NCBI GenBank assembly: GCA_050486105.1
Contig: JBJHCR010000020.1
Coordinates: 1-34,989, forward strand
From: JAEXNA01 sp050486105
GTDB taxonomy: Bacteria; Vulcanimicrobiota; Xenobia; Xenobiales; JADMJV01
Direction: 5' to 3'
DNA length: 34,989 nt
Both the position numbers and the translations under genes were made by a program. This document shows, in pieces, positions 7,944-16,978 of the stretch. Within the stretch, counting starts at the first letter, position 1, and every line of letters starts with the position of its first letter. The notes beneath the pieces were generated by a model. It was not told where the DNA came from and made no database searches. It was given only the letters and a program-made list of their open reading frames with translations.

Positions 7944-8194
7944 GCAAGGAGCTTCGCTTTTGGCAAACTGCCGGCCTTCAGCAGTGTATCTCTGCTGCAA
8001 GGTGATTTATGGGCTGAGAAGGCTCAAACGAGTGCTGGTGTTCACCGAGGTCCCGTGACGCCGGGTCCGGTTCAACTCCTCGAACGCAACCTCCGAAGCG
8101 GCAATCAGTATGGTCGACGGTCGGGAGACCTCAAGGAATGAGCAACTGGGGAACCGGCAGGTTTTTGTACTTCCCAGTCAAAGAATCCAGGTCT

Positions 8195-10693
8195 ATGATT
8201 CGCAACCTGTTTCTCTACCTGCTCCTTTTGTCTGTGCTCGGTTGCGGAGGACGAGGCGAGTCTCAGTTGGTATCGAGTTCATCGGGCCCTGGGGGTTCCT
8301 CGAATCTGCTTTACGGCAAAGTTCTGCTCGACGAGCCGTTCCCCAATGCCTCTATAGAGTTCCTCAATGAACGCGGTGAGGTAATAGCGGGAGCTGAATC
8401 CACCGACCTAAGCGGCAACTTTATCAGCCCCCTTCCCTTGCCCGACGGGGCTACCGTGGTGCGGGCCTCGGGAACTCCTTTTGGCTTTTCCGAGCAAGTG
8501 AGCTTTCACGCAGACCTCGATGGTTGGTCCGGGTCAATTCTGGCCATCACTCCCCTCACCGACCTAGTCAACAGGCTGAGAAGAAGCAGTCCCGGGATCT
8601 CGCACGAGCAAGCCCGAGAGTTGGTGCGAAAGCATCTTGGTCTGTCGCCGGAGCACAATCTGATCTACGGCCTAGGCCGAGGTGAGCGGTGGAGCGGATT
8701 CCATGCTCGAGAGTTCATGGAGGACCACCGCAGTAGCCTGGGCCTACCTGACCAAATTGTCACCGAGATCCTCACTCCTGTTTCTGAGCAGGCCGAGGCA
8801 GGGGAGCCCCTGCCGCCTCCCCCGCCACCTTATCAGCCTCCCGACTCTGGTTTCGCTTGGAAACAGTTTGGAGAGCAACTCGCCGTGTCCGCAGTGACGG
8901 GCGTGGTCGATTATTTCACCGAAGGTTTCGGAGGAGCTCTAGCCGGCTCCTTAGCCGGAGGGATCGTGAACGCCCTCACCGGGGGCGATCTGACCTCCAA
9001 CCCTTTGCTCTCTGCCCTCGGAGTCATCTCTCAGCAGGTGGTGGCTCTGGCTCAAGAAGTCCAATCGGTTGAGAGGAACCTGGTTAGAGCGATCGCTCAG
9101 TCTGATTTTGATCAGCTCTTGGTGGACATTCTTCCAATCGAGGCCAGCATTATGAGTCTGCAAAGCGGTTTCACGATATTAGCGCAAACTCAGCACCCCG
9201 GGCTTTTGCACCAGCGCTTGTCCACCTTTTTGCAGGACCTGAACAACGCGCCCTTAGATCAAGATCTGGCAAGTCTCCATACGTTCCTCCTGGGGGAGCA
9301 GACGCAGGAGGGGGTCATTCAAAGATTCTCGGGATTCAACGGGCTCGGAGGGCAATACTTAAGAAACGCTCGGCGAACCAGTGAGAAGCCCACTGCCGTA
9401 GCCACTATCGAACCCACTCTGGCTTTTTTTTCAAAGTACGGCAGCGTCCAGACTCAAGGGGTCACTTTGCTGGTGAATAAATTCCTCAGCAGATTCCCTC
9501 CCGAACCACCTCAGGCTTCTGGAGCTTATGAGACCTACTGCCAACGTTTGACCTCCCAACGAGCTCTGGTGCCCGCTTCTTTTCTGAGTACCGATGAAAT
9601 TATCGTGGATCGGATTCACGGCTTGGTTTGGTACTATCAGCTACAAGATTCGCGTCGATTCATCGATGCCTGGAACTACCGTCAGGTGTCTGAAATTCAA
9701 GGCTATCCTCTCTGGACCTTTGCCAACGTCGGGGAGATCCAGACGCTTTTTTCGGAGGGTCGAAGGATCTCCGACCTGGTTAATCTGGGGTTCGATTTTC
9801 TCGGGGTCAAGGATGACGACTGTGACATTTGGATTTTCGATGAGCGGTTTAAGGAGGAGTACGGAGATGACCCTCCCGATGCAGCCTACAGGGTCGGAGA
9901 CGGTGCGGTCTACGCAAAAGATCAAGAAGATCAAGACGAGCATGGAGATACCTCCTACGCCTTGCTGATGCTCAACACCAATCAGCTGTTGGAATCTCAC
10001 CCAGAGTTGTTCGTCACTGCTGGAGAAGTGCAGAACTTTCGACTAGGACAAGGCAAGCCTGATGGAGTTAGAGCTATACAGTTGCAGGCTTTTGCAGATT
10101 TCGCACTCGGGGACAGGGTTCTAAAAGACGTAGAAGTCACTGAGAGAGTGCTGTGGACCGTGGACGATCCTACCATCGCCCGAGTGGTCAACTACCCTGT
10201 GGCCGGTTTGCTCCCACTCGAAGCTTCACAGAGCAGCAATACGGTCTCGGGCTTTGCCGATGCTCCAGGTCTGGTGGTTTTCCTCAAGCACGGCAAGGTA
10301 GTGGTCACAGCGAGCATCGTTGATGTGCATTCCGGAGCCACTATGTCCGCTACTGTGGAAGCGGCTTTCTTCCCCTCCCAAGATGAGCTGACCTCCGTAC
10401 TGTTGAGCCTCGAATCTCAGCAAATCGAATCCGAGGACATCCCCCAGAACGCTCACCTAAGGGCGAGTTTGTGGGGGTACTATGCTAACGGTACTCAGCA
10501 GACTTTCAAGTCCGGGACCAAGATTGAATGGCAGGTGGTTCCTCATACCGAGGACTTACATTTTAATGATCTTGATGATGGTACCTTTGAGTTGAAGTTT
10601 CAGGAGGTTCCCACCCAAAGTCCTTTCACCGTCCGGGCTATAATTGATGGCATCACCAGCAACCCCGTAACGCTTTTCGTGGATCTTCCCTAG
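8195..10693 (+). CDS. Large lipoprotein with a divergent Lcl/DUF1566-like module, copy 1 of a tandem pair
   Basis: An 832-residue predicted outer-surface or periplasmic lipoprotein. The start at 8195 gives a classical lipoprotein leader, MIRNLFLYLLLLSVLGC, with the lipid-bearing cysteine at C17; an ATG at 8138 would bury this leader. After a Gly/Ser linker comes a beta-rich segment (GKVLLDEPFPNASIEFLN, about 40-110) like carboxypeptidase-regulatory repeats. Then follow a proline-rich linker, a long amphipathic and glycine-rich helical region (about 230-430), and a module starting DEIIVDRIHGLVWYY (about 465) that aligns with the Lcl/DUF1566 domain of copy 2. Here the WRLPT signature is degenerate (LWTFANVGEIQ). 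Two Ig-like (Big) segments end the protein. Copy 2 begins 30 bases downstream, so they are likely co-transcribed. Confidence 0.8.
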   Translation: MIRNLFLYLLLLSVLGCGGRGESQLVSSSSGPGGSSNLLYGKVLLDEPFPNASIEFLNERGEVIAGAESTDLSGNFISPLPLPDGATVVRASGTPFGFSEQVSFHADLDGWSGSILAITPLTDLVNRLRRSSPGISHEQARELVRKHLGLSPEHNLIYGLGRGERWSGFHAREFMEDHRSSLGLPDQIVTEILTPVSEQAEAGEPLPPPPPPYQPPDSGFAWKQFGEQLAVSAVTGVVDYFTEGFGGALAGSLAGGIVNALTGGDLTSNPLLSALGVISQQVVALAQEVQSVERNLVRAIAQSDFDQLLVDILPIEASIMSLQSGFTILAQTQHPGLLHQRLSTFLQDLNNAPLDQDLASLHTFLLGEQTQEGVIQRFSGFNGLGGQYLRNARRTSEKPTAVATIEPTLAFFSKYGSVQTQGVTLLVNKFLSRFPPEPPQASGAYETYCQRLTSQRALVPASFLSTDEIIVDRIHGLVWYYQLQDSRRFIDAWNYRQVSEIQGYPLWTFANVGEIQTLFSEGRRISDLVNLGFDFLGVKDDDCDIWIFDERFKEEYGDDPPDAAYRVGDGAVYAKDQEDQDEHGDTSYALLMLNTNQLLESHPELFVTAGEVQNFRLGQGKPDGVRAIQLQAFADFALGDRVLKDVEVTERVLWTVDDPTIARVVNYPVAGLLPLEASQSSNTVSGFADAPGLVVFLKHGKVVVTASIVDVHSGATMSATVEAAFFPSQDELTSVLLSLESQQIESEDIPQNAHLRASLWGYYANGTQQTFKSGTKIEWQVVPHTEDLHFNDLDDGTFELKFQEVPTQSPFTVRAIIDGITSNPVTLFVDLP

Positions 10694-10723
10694 AGTGCAA
10701 AGAAAGATGAAAGGAAACAAGTC

Positions 10724-13207
10724 ATGAGATGGATGTTCATCCCCTTTGTCCTGGCTTTTATCCTCGGCTGCGGCGGAGGGGGACACCAACTCAGGCAAGT
10801 TTCCGTTCCAGAAACGGGACCTTCCCAATCCACTCATCTTCTGGGACGAGTCACTTTAGAAGAACCACTTCGCTTTGCTCAGGTCCAACTTTGGGACGAA
10901 ATGGGAGAAATAGTGGGGTCTTCCACGCTCACCGATCAGGGCGGAAACTTTATCTTTCCTTTGCCTTTCCCTGAGGGGGCCGTCCGGGTTCGGGTTCAAG
11001 GTTTGGCCCAAGAACTCGGACGAGAAGTCATCCTTTTCGCCGAATTAGCCGGAAGGGTCAAAGATCGTGACTTTCTCCATGTGACACCCCTAACCGACCT
11101 GGTGAGTCGCCACCGACAGGAACATGGTTCAACTCTCCAAGAGGCAGAAGAGGCTCTCCGCTCTTTTTTCCAGTTGCCGGCAGGCCATACTTTGAGCTAT
11201 GCTCTGGGTCGAGGCCCAGTCCACGGCGGATTTCATGTTCCGACATATTTGTCGGAGTGGGTCCAGAATCCCCAACTTCCTCAGCAGATCGTTTCGAACG
11301 CCTTAAGGCCCGCTGAGTTGACCTCTCAGTCGAATTCTACTCCCCAGAACCCTCCGCCCTACGCTCCACCAGAGCACTCCTACAACTGGAACGCCTTAGG
11401 GGACCAGTTGCTCATCGGGACTTTCAGGGGATTCACCAATCTCGATACTAGGGGCTTCGGAGGCCCGGTCACCGGGGTGCTGCTGTCCGGACTCTTGAAC
11501 CTGCTCACGGGCACGGACCCCAACGAGTCTTTGGAATCTGCCCTGTCTGAAGTGTCAAAACAGATTCAGGCAGTGGCGCAGGAAATCGGACGCATGCAAG
11601 CGGCGGTGCTGAAAGCCATAGCCCAAGAAGAACTCGACCAATTGCAGGGGAGCATCGTTCCGTTGGTGAGTGCTTTGCAAGTTCCTTACTCCATGTTGGC
11701 GGCCATCCTCGACTCCGGAGGAGATCCCCAACAACTGCGAGCTCAAGCTCAGGCTGCTTCCGGCTCTTTGGCTCAGCTAGATCTGGTGGCGAATTTGGAG
11801 ACCCTTCACCTCGCTTTGGCCGGGGATGCCACCGCAAATCGACCGGGTATGCTGCAACAGTTCGGACAGCTCAACGGACTGTATGGGAATCTCCTTCGGA
11901 ATCAGGCGCGCACTTCAGAAAGCGTGAGCCATTCCTCTCAAATTGTGCCCCTCACCGCGCTCTTTCAGCAGTACGCCGCTGAGCAGGTTAAAGGGATGGT
12001 CCTATTGCTGAACCAGAAAACTGGGATCTTCGCCCCTGATCCTCAGGCTGTGGCGTTATACTGTGAGCAAATCAGTCGAAATCTGACTTCTCAACACGCT
12101 CAGGTTCCGTTGACGGTGCTTCCCTCGGACGAGATCATTGTCGACCGTAGCTCCGGTCTGATCTGGATGTATGTCGTTCAACCGGAAGCTCCAGATGTCT
12201 TGTTAAATGAAATTGTTTCCAAGTTCCAGATAGCGGGCTTTTCTCATTGGCGACTGCCGACCGCTGAGGAAATGAACCTGCTTTACTGGCAGAATGGTCG
12301 CACCGACGGCCTTTCTCAGGCGGGTTTTGATCTCAGTGCGGCTTACCATGACAACAAGTTTTTTTCGGTGTTCGTCTCGGGGCAGGACCGGGTCTTCGAC
12401 CTCAACGACGGCGAAGTTAAAGGATTCTTGCCCTTCGAGGGGGCGGGGGCACCGTACTTCCTGGTTTGTGATTCCGGTGACGATGACGCCACCACGCTCC
12501 AAGTTCTGGCTGCGGCGGGACGATTGACCAAGATTCACATTCCCAAGGCCGAGGTTGATTCCAACGGGCGAGTTCAACTTCAGGCGCTGGGGGAGTATCA
12601 GCTGGGACCCTTGGCCTCTCAGAATATCGACATCACCGATCGGGTGGTTTGGGAGGTCAGCGATCGGCAGATCGCCAGAATCGTGAACTTTCCGGCCGGG
12701 GGCTTCAAGGAACTCCAAGTCTCCACCGCAGGAATTCAAGCTCAAGCCGAGGGACTCCAGGACAACCCCGGCCTTCTGGCCTTTCTTAAGTCAGGCACGG
12801 TGCACTTTTGGGCCACCGGACGGGACGTCTTCACTGGAGGGGTGGTGGAAACGTCCAGGGACGCTGCGGTTACTTGGCACCATCCCAACCAAACTCTCGA
12901 GTCCCTGCTGCTGAGTTCAGAGAGGTCGCTGGTGGAAGATGTTCCCTCTCATGTCGAGCTCAGTCTTTGGGGGTATCAGGCTAACGGGGGTCTAGAGTAC
13001 TTGGCGGACGACTCCAGTGTGGAGTGGTCCATCGAACCAAAGAGCGACAAGATCGAGGTGGTTCAGAGTCCAGACGGATCAACACGGCTTCATTTCTCCG
13101 GCCCGCTCGGCTCAAACCCCAGCGATAACGCGGTGAAAGTTAAGCTTCAGGCCAAGAAAGGAGACGTTTCCAGCAACACCTTTCACTTTGAAGTGATCGG
13201 GCTTTAG
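10724..13207 (+). CDS. Large lipoprotein with Lcl/DUF1566-like module, copy 2 of a tandem pair
   Basis: An 827-residue paralogue of 8195-10693 with the same domain order. The leader MRWMFIPFVLAFILGC puts the lipidated cysteine at C16, followed by a Gly run. The N-terminal beta domain, proline-rich linker, glycine-rich helical core, Lcl/DUF1566-like module (IVDRSSGLIWMY, then GFSHWRLPTAEEMNLL) and C-terminal Ig-like segments all correspond. The WRLPT signature is intact here, unlike in copy 1. AAAGGA lies 9 bases before the ATG and serves as ribosome binding site. Lcl/DUF1566 domains occur in surface lipoproteins and fimbrial or adhesion proteins. The function here is unknown, and the pair arose by tandem duplication followed by strong divergence. 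Confidence 0.8.
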   Translation: MRWMFIPFVLAFILGCGGGGHQLRQVSVPETGPSQSTHLLGRVTLEEPLRFAQVQLWDEMGEIVGSSTLTDQGGNFIFPLPFPEGAVRVRVQGLAQELGREVILFAELAGRVKDRDFLHVTPLTDLVSRHRQEHGSTLQEAEEALRSFFQLPAGHTLSYALGRGPVHGGFHVPTYLSEWVQNPQLPQQIVSNALRPAELTSQSNSTPQNPPPYAPPEHSYNWNALGDQLLIGTFRGFTNLDTRGFGGPVTGVLLSGLLNLLTGTDPNESLESALSEVSKQIQAVAQEIGRMQAAVLKAIAQEELDQLQGSIVPLVSALQVPYSMLAAILDSGGDPQQLRAQAQAASGSLAQLDLVANLETLHLALAGDATANRPGMLQQFGQLNGLYGNLLRNQARTSESVSHSSQIVPLTALFQQYAAEQVKGMVLLLNQKTGIFAPDPQAVALYCEQISRNLTSQHAQVPLTVLPSDEIIVDRSSGLIWMYVVQPEAPDVLLNEIVSKFQIAGFSHWRLPTAEEMNLLYWQNGRTDGLSQAGFDLSAAYHDNKFFSVFVSGQDRVFDLNDGEVKGFLPFEGAGAPYFLVCDSGDDDATTLQVLAAAGRLTKIHIPKAEVDSNGRVQLQALGEYQLGPLASQNIDITDRVVWEVSDRQIARIVNFPAGGFKELQVSTAGIQAQAEGLQDNPGLLAFLKSGTVHFWATGRDVFTGGVVETSRDAAVTWHHPNQTLESLLLSSERSLVEDVPSHVELSLWGYQANGGLEYLADDSSVEWSIEPKSDKIEVVQSPDGSTRLHFSGPLGSNPSDNAVKVKLQAKKGDVSSNTFHFEVIGL

Positions 13208-13208
13208 A

Positions 13209-13280
13209 GGCCAGCCTCCTAGATTCATTCATCTCCCAGTCTTGTTCAAGCTTGGGACCCGGGATTTGGGCCAGGAGGCT
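13209..13280. repeat. Remnant region: repeat end plus 3' vestige of an antitoxin gene
   Basis: GGCCAGCCTCCTAG at 13209-13222 is identical to the right end of element C (29951-29964). Directly beside it, 13225-13250 matches the antitoxin gene end at 6350-6375 in 23 of 26 bases; on the minus strand it reads LEQDWEMNE, against FEQDWDMNE in the intact antitoxin. AGCCTCCT at 13213-13220 is complementary to AGGAGGCT at 13273-13280 and could also act as a terminator between the convergent lipoprotein and dehydrogenase genes. Nothing upstream resembles the remainder of an antitoxin. Confidence 0.6.
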
Positions 13281-13312
13281 CACAGGTCTTGAGTCTTTCG
13301 AGGGAAGGCGCT

Positions 13313-14563
13313 TTAACTCATCCAGCGCAACCTAGAGGCCGTAGCAACCCGGTCTACCGCTAGAGCAAAAGCTCCGTGACGCAGAGTGGTGTTGTGCTCT
13401 TTGGCCTTGGCAGCCACGTCCTGACAGGCTTTGCTGAGGATCTTGTCGAGTTCGGCGTTGACTTTTTCGTGGGTCCAGTAGAAGCTCTGCAGATTCTGCA
13501 CCCACTCAAAATAGCTGACTGTCACCCCGCCGGCGCTGGCCAAGATGTCTGGCACCACGGTGATTCCCGCTTCCACTAGAACTTTGTCGCCTCTAGGAGT
13601 AGTGGGGGCGTTTGCTCCTTCTACGATCATCTTCGCCCGGACTTTGCTTGCGGTTGCTGAGGTCAAGACTCCACCTAGGGCAGCAGGAACCAAGATGTCG
13701 CATTCCACAGACAGGATTTCGTCTCGATCCCTGTCTTCGGAATCTGGTGCCCCGCTCAGCTTTCCAGACTCTTTACGATGCTCATCGACTTTGGCCAAGT
13801 CCAGCCCCTTCTTATTGAAGACCGTTCCGCTGCTATTGCTCACGGCCACCACCTTGGCGCCTTCTTCTGCGAAAAGGTGAGCTGCGTGGCGGCCGACGTT
13901 CCCGTACCCTTGTACAGCCACGGTTTTCCCGGCCAGCTTGTCGCCTTTGGCTTTCAATGTCTCCCGGGCGGTGATTACCACTCCCCGACCGGTGGCCTCC
14001 TCCCGTCCCAGGCTCCCGCCGATTTCTACCGGCTTGCCGGTGACAATGGCAGGACACTGCCCACGGCGTCGGCTGTACTGGTCCATAAACCAGGCCATGG
14101 TCTGGCCGTCGGTGTTCATGTCCGGTGCTGGAATGTCTTTTTGGGGCCCGATAATGGGGTCGATGCGATCGACGTACTCTCGGGTAAGGCGCTCAAGTTC
14201 AAACTTGCTGAGTTCACGGGGGTCGCATTGGATCCCACCTTTTCCGCCCCCGAAAGGCACGTTGGCCACCGCGGTTTTCCAGGTCATCAATGAGGCCAGG
14301 GCTTTGACATAATCTCCGTCAGCGGTGGGATGATAGCGCAGGCCACCTTTATAAGGCCCCCGGGTGTCGTCGTGCTGCACTCGAAAACCCAGGAAGGAGC
14401 ACCAACTTCCGTCGTCGCGACGCAAGGGAATTTCCACCTTCAGTTCTCGGGCCGGGGTGTTCAGGGTGATGCGCATGGCGTCTGAGAGGTTGATGAGGTC
14501 CGCGGCATGGTCGAAGTAATATACCACCTGCTCAGAGGTGCTCGGGGTGTCTGGTTTGCTCAT
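13313..14563 (-). CDS. gdhA: Glutamate dehydrogenase (Glu/Leu/Phe/Val dehydrogenase family)
   Basis: A 416-residue cytoplasmic enzyme interconverting glutamate with 2-oxoglutarate and ammonia, of the usual length for the hexameric short form. The substrate and catalytic residues fall at family spacing: K72 in GPYKGGLRYH, K96 in MTWKTA, K108 in PFGGGKGG and the catalytic D148 in PAPDMNT. These spacings (24, 12, 40) equal those of the Clostridium symbiosum enzyme (K89, K113, K125, D165). The dinucleotide-binding motif is GYGNVG (219-224). The residue ending the second strand of that fold is N243 (VVAVSNSSG), where NAD-dependent enzymes usually have Asp, so NADP use or dual specificity is possible. 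It stands alone between a convergent lipoprotein gene and a divergent metallopeptidase gene. Confidence 0.95.
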   Translation of the reverse strand: MSKPDTPSTSEQVVYYFDHAADLINLSDAMRITLNTPARELKVEIPLRRDDGSWCSFLGFRVQHDDTRGPYKGGLRYHPTADGDYVKALASLMTWKTAVANVPFGGGKGGIQCDPRELSKFELERLTREYVDRIDPIIGPQKDIPAPDMNTDGQTMAWFMDQYSRRRGQCPAIVTGKPVEIGGSLGREEATGRGVVITARETLKAKGDKLAGKTVAVQGYGNVGRHAAHLFAEEGAKVVAVSNSSGTVFNKKGLDLAKVDEHRKESGKLSGAPDSEDRDRDEILSVECDILVPAALGGVLTSATASKVRAKMIVEGANAPTTPRGDKVLVEAGITVVPDILASAGGVTVSYFEWVQNLQSFYWTHEKVNAELDKILSKACQDVAAKAKEHNTTLRHGAFALAVDRVATASRLRWMS

Positions 14564-14695
14564 GCTCTATGGCTTGCAGAAGCAGTCCGGATCCCCTTTC
14601 TGTGGACTCTCGGAGGATACGACTTGCCTTGGACCGACCACCGAGCAAGGGGACTTAAACCTCTAGGCAGAAGCTCAAGCCTCCATGGGTAAACC

Positions 14696-15616
14696 GTGCT
14701 AAGATTTTGTTGTCCTGCTTGCCGGCACCCCTTGTTCTTTAGCAATTTCAGCTGCTTGAACTGCGGCACCGAAGTGGCCTTTTGTCCTGAGGCCATGGAT
14801 TTTTGTGTTGTGGCTCAGGAGCGGTTTTGCCAAAACCGCCTTCAGCACTCGGTCTGCAACTGGCAAGCTGGCACGGTCGGTCCGTTCTGTCTGTCTTGCA
14901 GCAAGAATCTCCTGGTGCCGGACATTTCGGTTCCAGGGAACCTGGAGAAATGGGGCCGCTTGGAGGAGGGCAAACGCCGTCTGCTTTTTTCCTGTTTTCG
15001 TCTGAGGATTTCCACCGAAGGCTTGTCCTTTCGTTTTGTCGCCCCCACCCCTCAAGAACCCGCCACCATCGGGCATTGTGCCGGCGTGGTGACCATCAAC
15101 ATCTCCGAGGCGGACCCGGTCACCAGAGAGGCTGTGCGTTGCGGGCTCAACGAAAGCCTTCGCACCGTACTGGGCCATTTTCGCCACGAATTGGGGCACT
15201 TTTTTTGGAGTCAGAAGGTGGAGACCCAGGTCCAGGTGCTGTCTCGGTTTCGAGAGCTCTTCGGCGACGAGCGGATCGATTACCAGGGCAGCCTAGACCA
15301 GCATTACACCTTTGGAAGTCAGGCTTCAGCCGAACACATTTCCCTCTATGCCTCGGTTCACCCTTGGGAGGATTGGGCCGAAACCTTCGCCCACTACCTC
15401 CACCTGCGGGATGTCTTGGAGACGGCTTTTTCCTTTGGTTTGTCCACCTGGAACCCCGGGCCAGGGTTCGTCTTTGCCGAGGGACTCGAGCACTGGAAAC
15501 AGCTTTCGGTGGCGTTCAATGAGGTCAACCGCTCCATGGGCTTGCAGGACCTCTATCCCTTCGCCATCTCCCCCCCGGTAGAGCAGAAACTGGCTTTCAT
15601 TCACGAGTTGTTATGA
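14696..15616 (+). CDS. Zinc-ribbon plus putative zinc metallopeptidase (COG4307-type)
   Basis: A 306-residue protein. The N-terminus is a zinc-ribbon (C6-x2-C9 and C20-x2-C23) with additional cysteines up to C68. The second half is the putative zinc metallopeptidase domain whose hallmark is GHFRHELGHFFW: H164, E165 and H168 form the HExxH motif, and conserved HPWEDWAETFAHYLH later supplies further ligands. This matches the family annotated as putative zinc-binding metallopeptidase with a zinc-ribbon. Its substrate is not established. The start is a GTG at 14696; the nearby ATG at 14684 is followed by a stop after five codons. Translation signals are weak. The gene is divergent from glutamate dehydrogenase across 130 bases. 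Confidence 0.85.
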   Translation: MLRFCCPACRHPLFFSNFSCLNCGTEVAFCPEAMDFCVVAQERFCQNRLQHSVCNWQAGTVGPFCLSCSKNLLVPDISVPGNLEKWGRLEEGKRRLLFSCFRLRISTEGLSFRFVAPTPQEPATIGHCAGVVTINISEADPVTREAVRCGLNESLRTVLGHFRHELGHFFWSQKVETQVQVLSRFRELFGDERIDYQGSLDQHYTFGSQASAEHISLYASVHPWEDWAETFAHYLHLRDVLETAFSFGLSTWNPGPGFVFAEGLEHWKQLSVAFNEVNRSMGLQDLYPFAISPPVEQKLAFIHELL

Positions 15617-15625
15617 AAACTTCAC

Positions 15626-15646
15626 AATCTGACTTTCAGATTTTCT
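15626..15646 (+). terminator. Possible Rho-independent terminator after the metallopeptidase gene
   Basis: AATCTGA (15626-15632) and TCAGATT (15636-15642) form a perfect 7-base stem with a 3-base loop, followed by TTCT. The stem is AT-rich and the T-tract short, so it would be weak. Confidence 0.5.
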
Positions 15647-15716
15647 AGAGGGATTGCACACTATTGGTCTTTCGCTTGGAATCGAGGTCTACAGTTTTAG
15701 GGTGGAGGACTCCTTG

Positions 15717-16931
15717 GTGACACTTCTTCGTCGGACAGTTTTGCTGTCTATTCTTGTCTTGTTTTTCGTGGCTTGCGGTGGTGGGGGCGGCTCTTCGAGC
15801 ACGGGCGCGGTGGTTGGAGGCAACTTCGGGCCGGGTCCAGGGCCGGGTCCAGGGCCGGGTCCAGGGCCGGGTCCAGGGCCGGGTCCAGGGCCAGAGGCCA
15901 CCGGAACACTTGTCCTGCGGCAAACCTTAGCTGCTCAGGATGTGCCCGGCGGAGTGGACCAGGTTCGCATTTCCGGGGCCTCTTTGGTAGTCCCCGAGGG
16001 GGTCGAAGACATTGAACTGCTGGACCCCAACGGTCCCATCGATTGGACCTACGGTCCGCTCCTGTTTCCCAAGGCCCCCCAGTATGTCCTCGAAGACGTG
16101 CCGGTTTCGGTGCAGACCATCCTGCTTGAGTATCTCCAGGAGGGTTCGGTTCGGGGGTATTACCTCCAGCGCAACGTGGTGATCGACCCTGATGAGCCTT
16201 TTGAGATCGTTGACCCCGAGTTTGTCGATCTGGCCGGAGTTTTCGCCAGGATCGAGGTTTCTCACACTGAGCTGGATCTCCGAGATGATAAGGACCGGCC
16301 CATTTACCTTCGGACTAACGACTCACCCGATAGACTGGGTTGGCTGCAGGTTTTGGGATTTTCTCAGTTCGGTGTAGAAGGGTTCAATCTCACCTGGCTC
16401 GCGCACCTAGAATCCAGCAATCCGTCTGTCCTAGAGGTTCTTAATCTCGGTGATGAGCTTCCGTTGAACGGAAACAACATTCTCCCCAAGAGCGACGGAA
16501 CTGTGACTGTGACCGCCCGCTTCATAGATCTTTAGGCTTCAAGCCAGGTGGTCGTGGGCACAGCTCCGGAGCCGGTGCTCGAGGAGATCGTCTTTCTCGA
16601 CAACGGTGCGGTCCTCACGGGAGGGACGACTGTTCAGCTCAGCGCTTTAGGACGATTTTTCAACGGCACTCAGCGAAACATCACCAGCGAATGCGAGTGG
16701 AGTTTGTTGGCAATATCGTCATCTGATCCGTTCAATTCGACTTTGAACCCAAGCACCCCCGGCTTACTGACAGTAGGCGGTCCCTATGAGCACTTCTACG
16801 TTAGGATTTTTCATCCGGTACAGCTCCGCTCAGTAATCGGCTATCTCCAAGTGGAGACCCCAGGTTTCGAAGACGAGTCCGACACTGAGGAAGAGATTGA
16901 CGAAGAGATCGAGGAAGACTCTGTGGAGTAG
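15717..16931 (+). pseudogene. Lipoprotein with GP-repeat linker and Ig-like segments, interrupted by an in-frame amber stop
   Basis: The GTG at 15717 has GGAGG at 15704-15708 and gives a lipoprotein leader (VTLLRRTVLLSILVLFFVAC, lipidated C20) followed by Gly/Ser. A TTG further upstream at 15654 would bury the leader. A Gly-Pro repeat linker follows, then a region with DVPVSVQTILLEYLQEG and a domain resembling the Ig-like parts of the two large lipoproteins (SNPSVLEVLNLGDEL, DGTVTVTARF). A TAG at 16533-16535 ends the first product at 272 residues. The same frame then stays open for 132 more codons to a TAG at 16929-16931 and encodes a matching beta-rich segment (EEIVFLDNG, LSALGRFFNGTQRNITSECEW) with a highly acidic tail. 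The simplest reading is one gene of 405 codons with a single nonsense codon; readthrough or a sequencing error are alternatives. Confidence 0.72.
15831..15890 (+). repeat. Five tandem 12-base units encoding a Gly-Pro linker
   Basis: The unit CCGGGTCCAGGG occurs five times without a mismatch and encodes alternating Gly and Pro directly after the lipoprotein leader. Perfect units in multiples of three bases can gain or lose copies by slippage without breaking the frame. Confidence 0.95.
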
Positions 16932-16978
16932 GGAGGACTCGATGTCGTTGCCGGTGTGACCCAAACACCCGTAAAGCT

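Noticed and set aside
15831..15890. The direct repeats considered as a CRISPR array.
   Set aside because: The units are contiguous 12-base repeats without spacers and lie in a coding frame.
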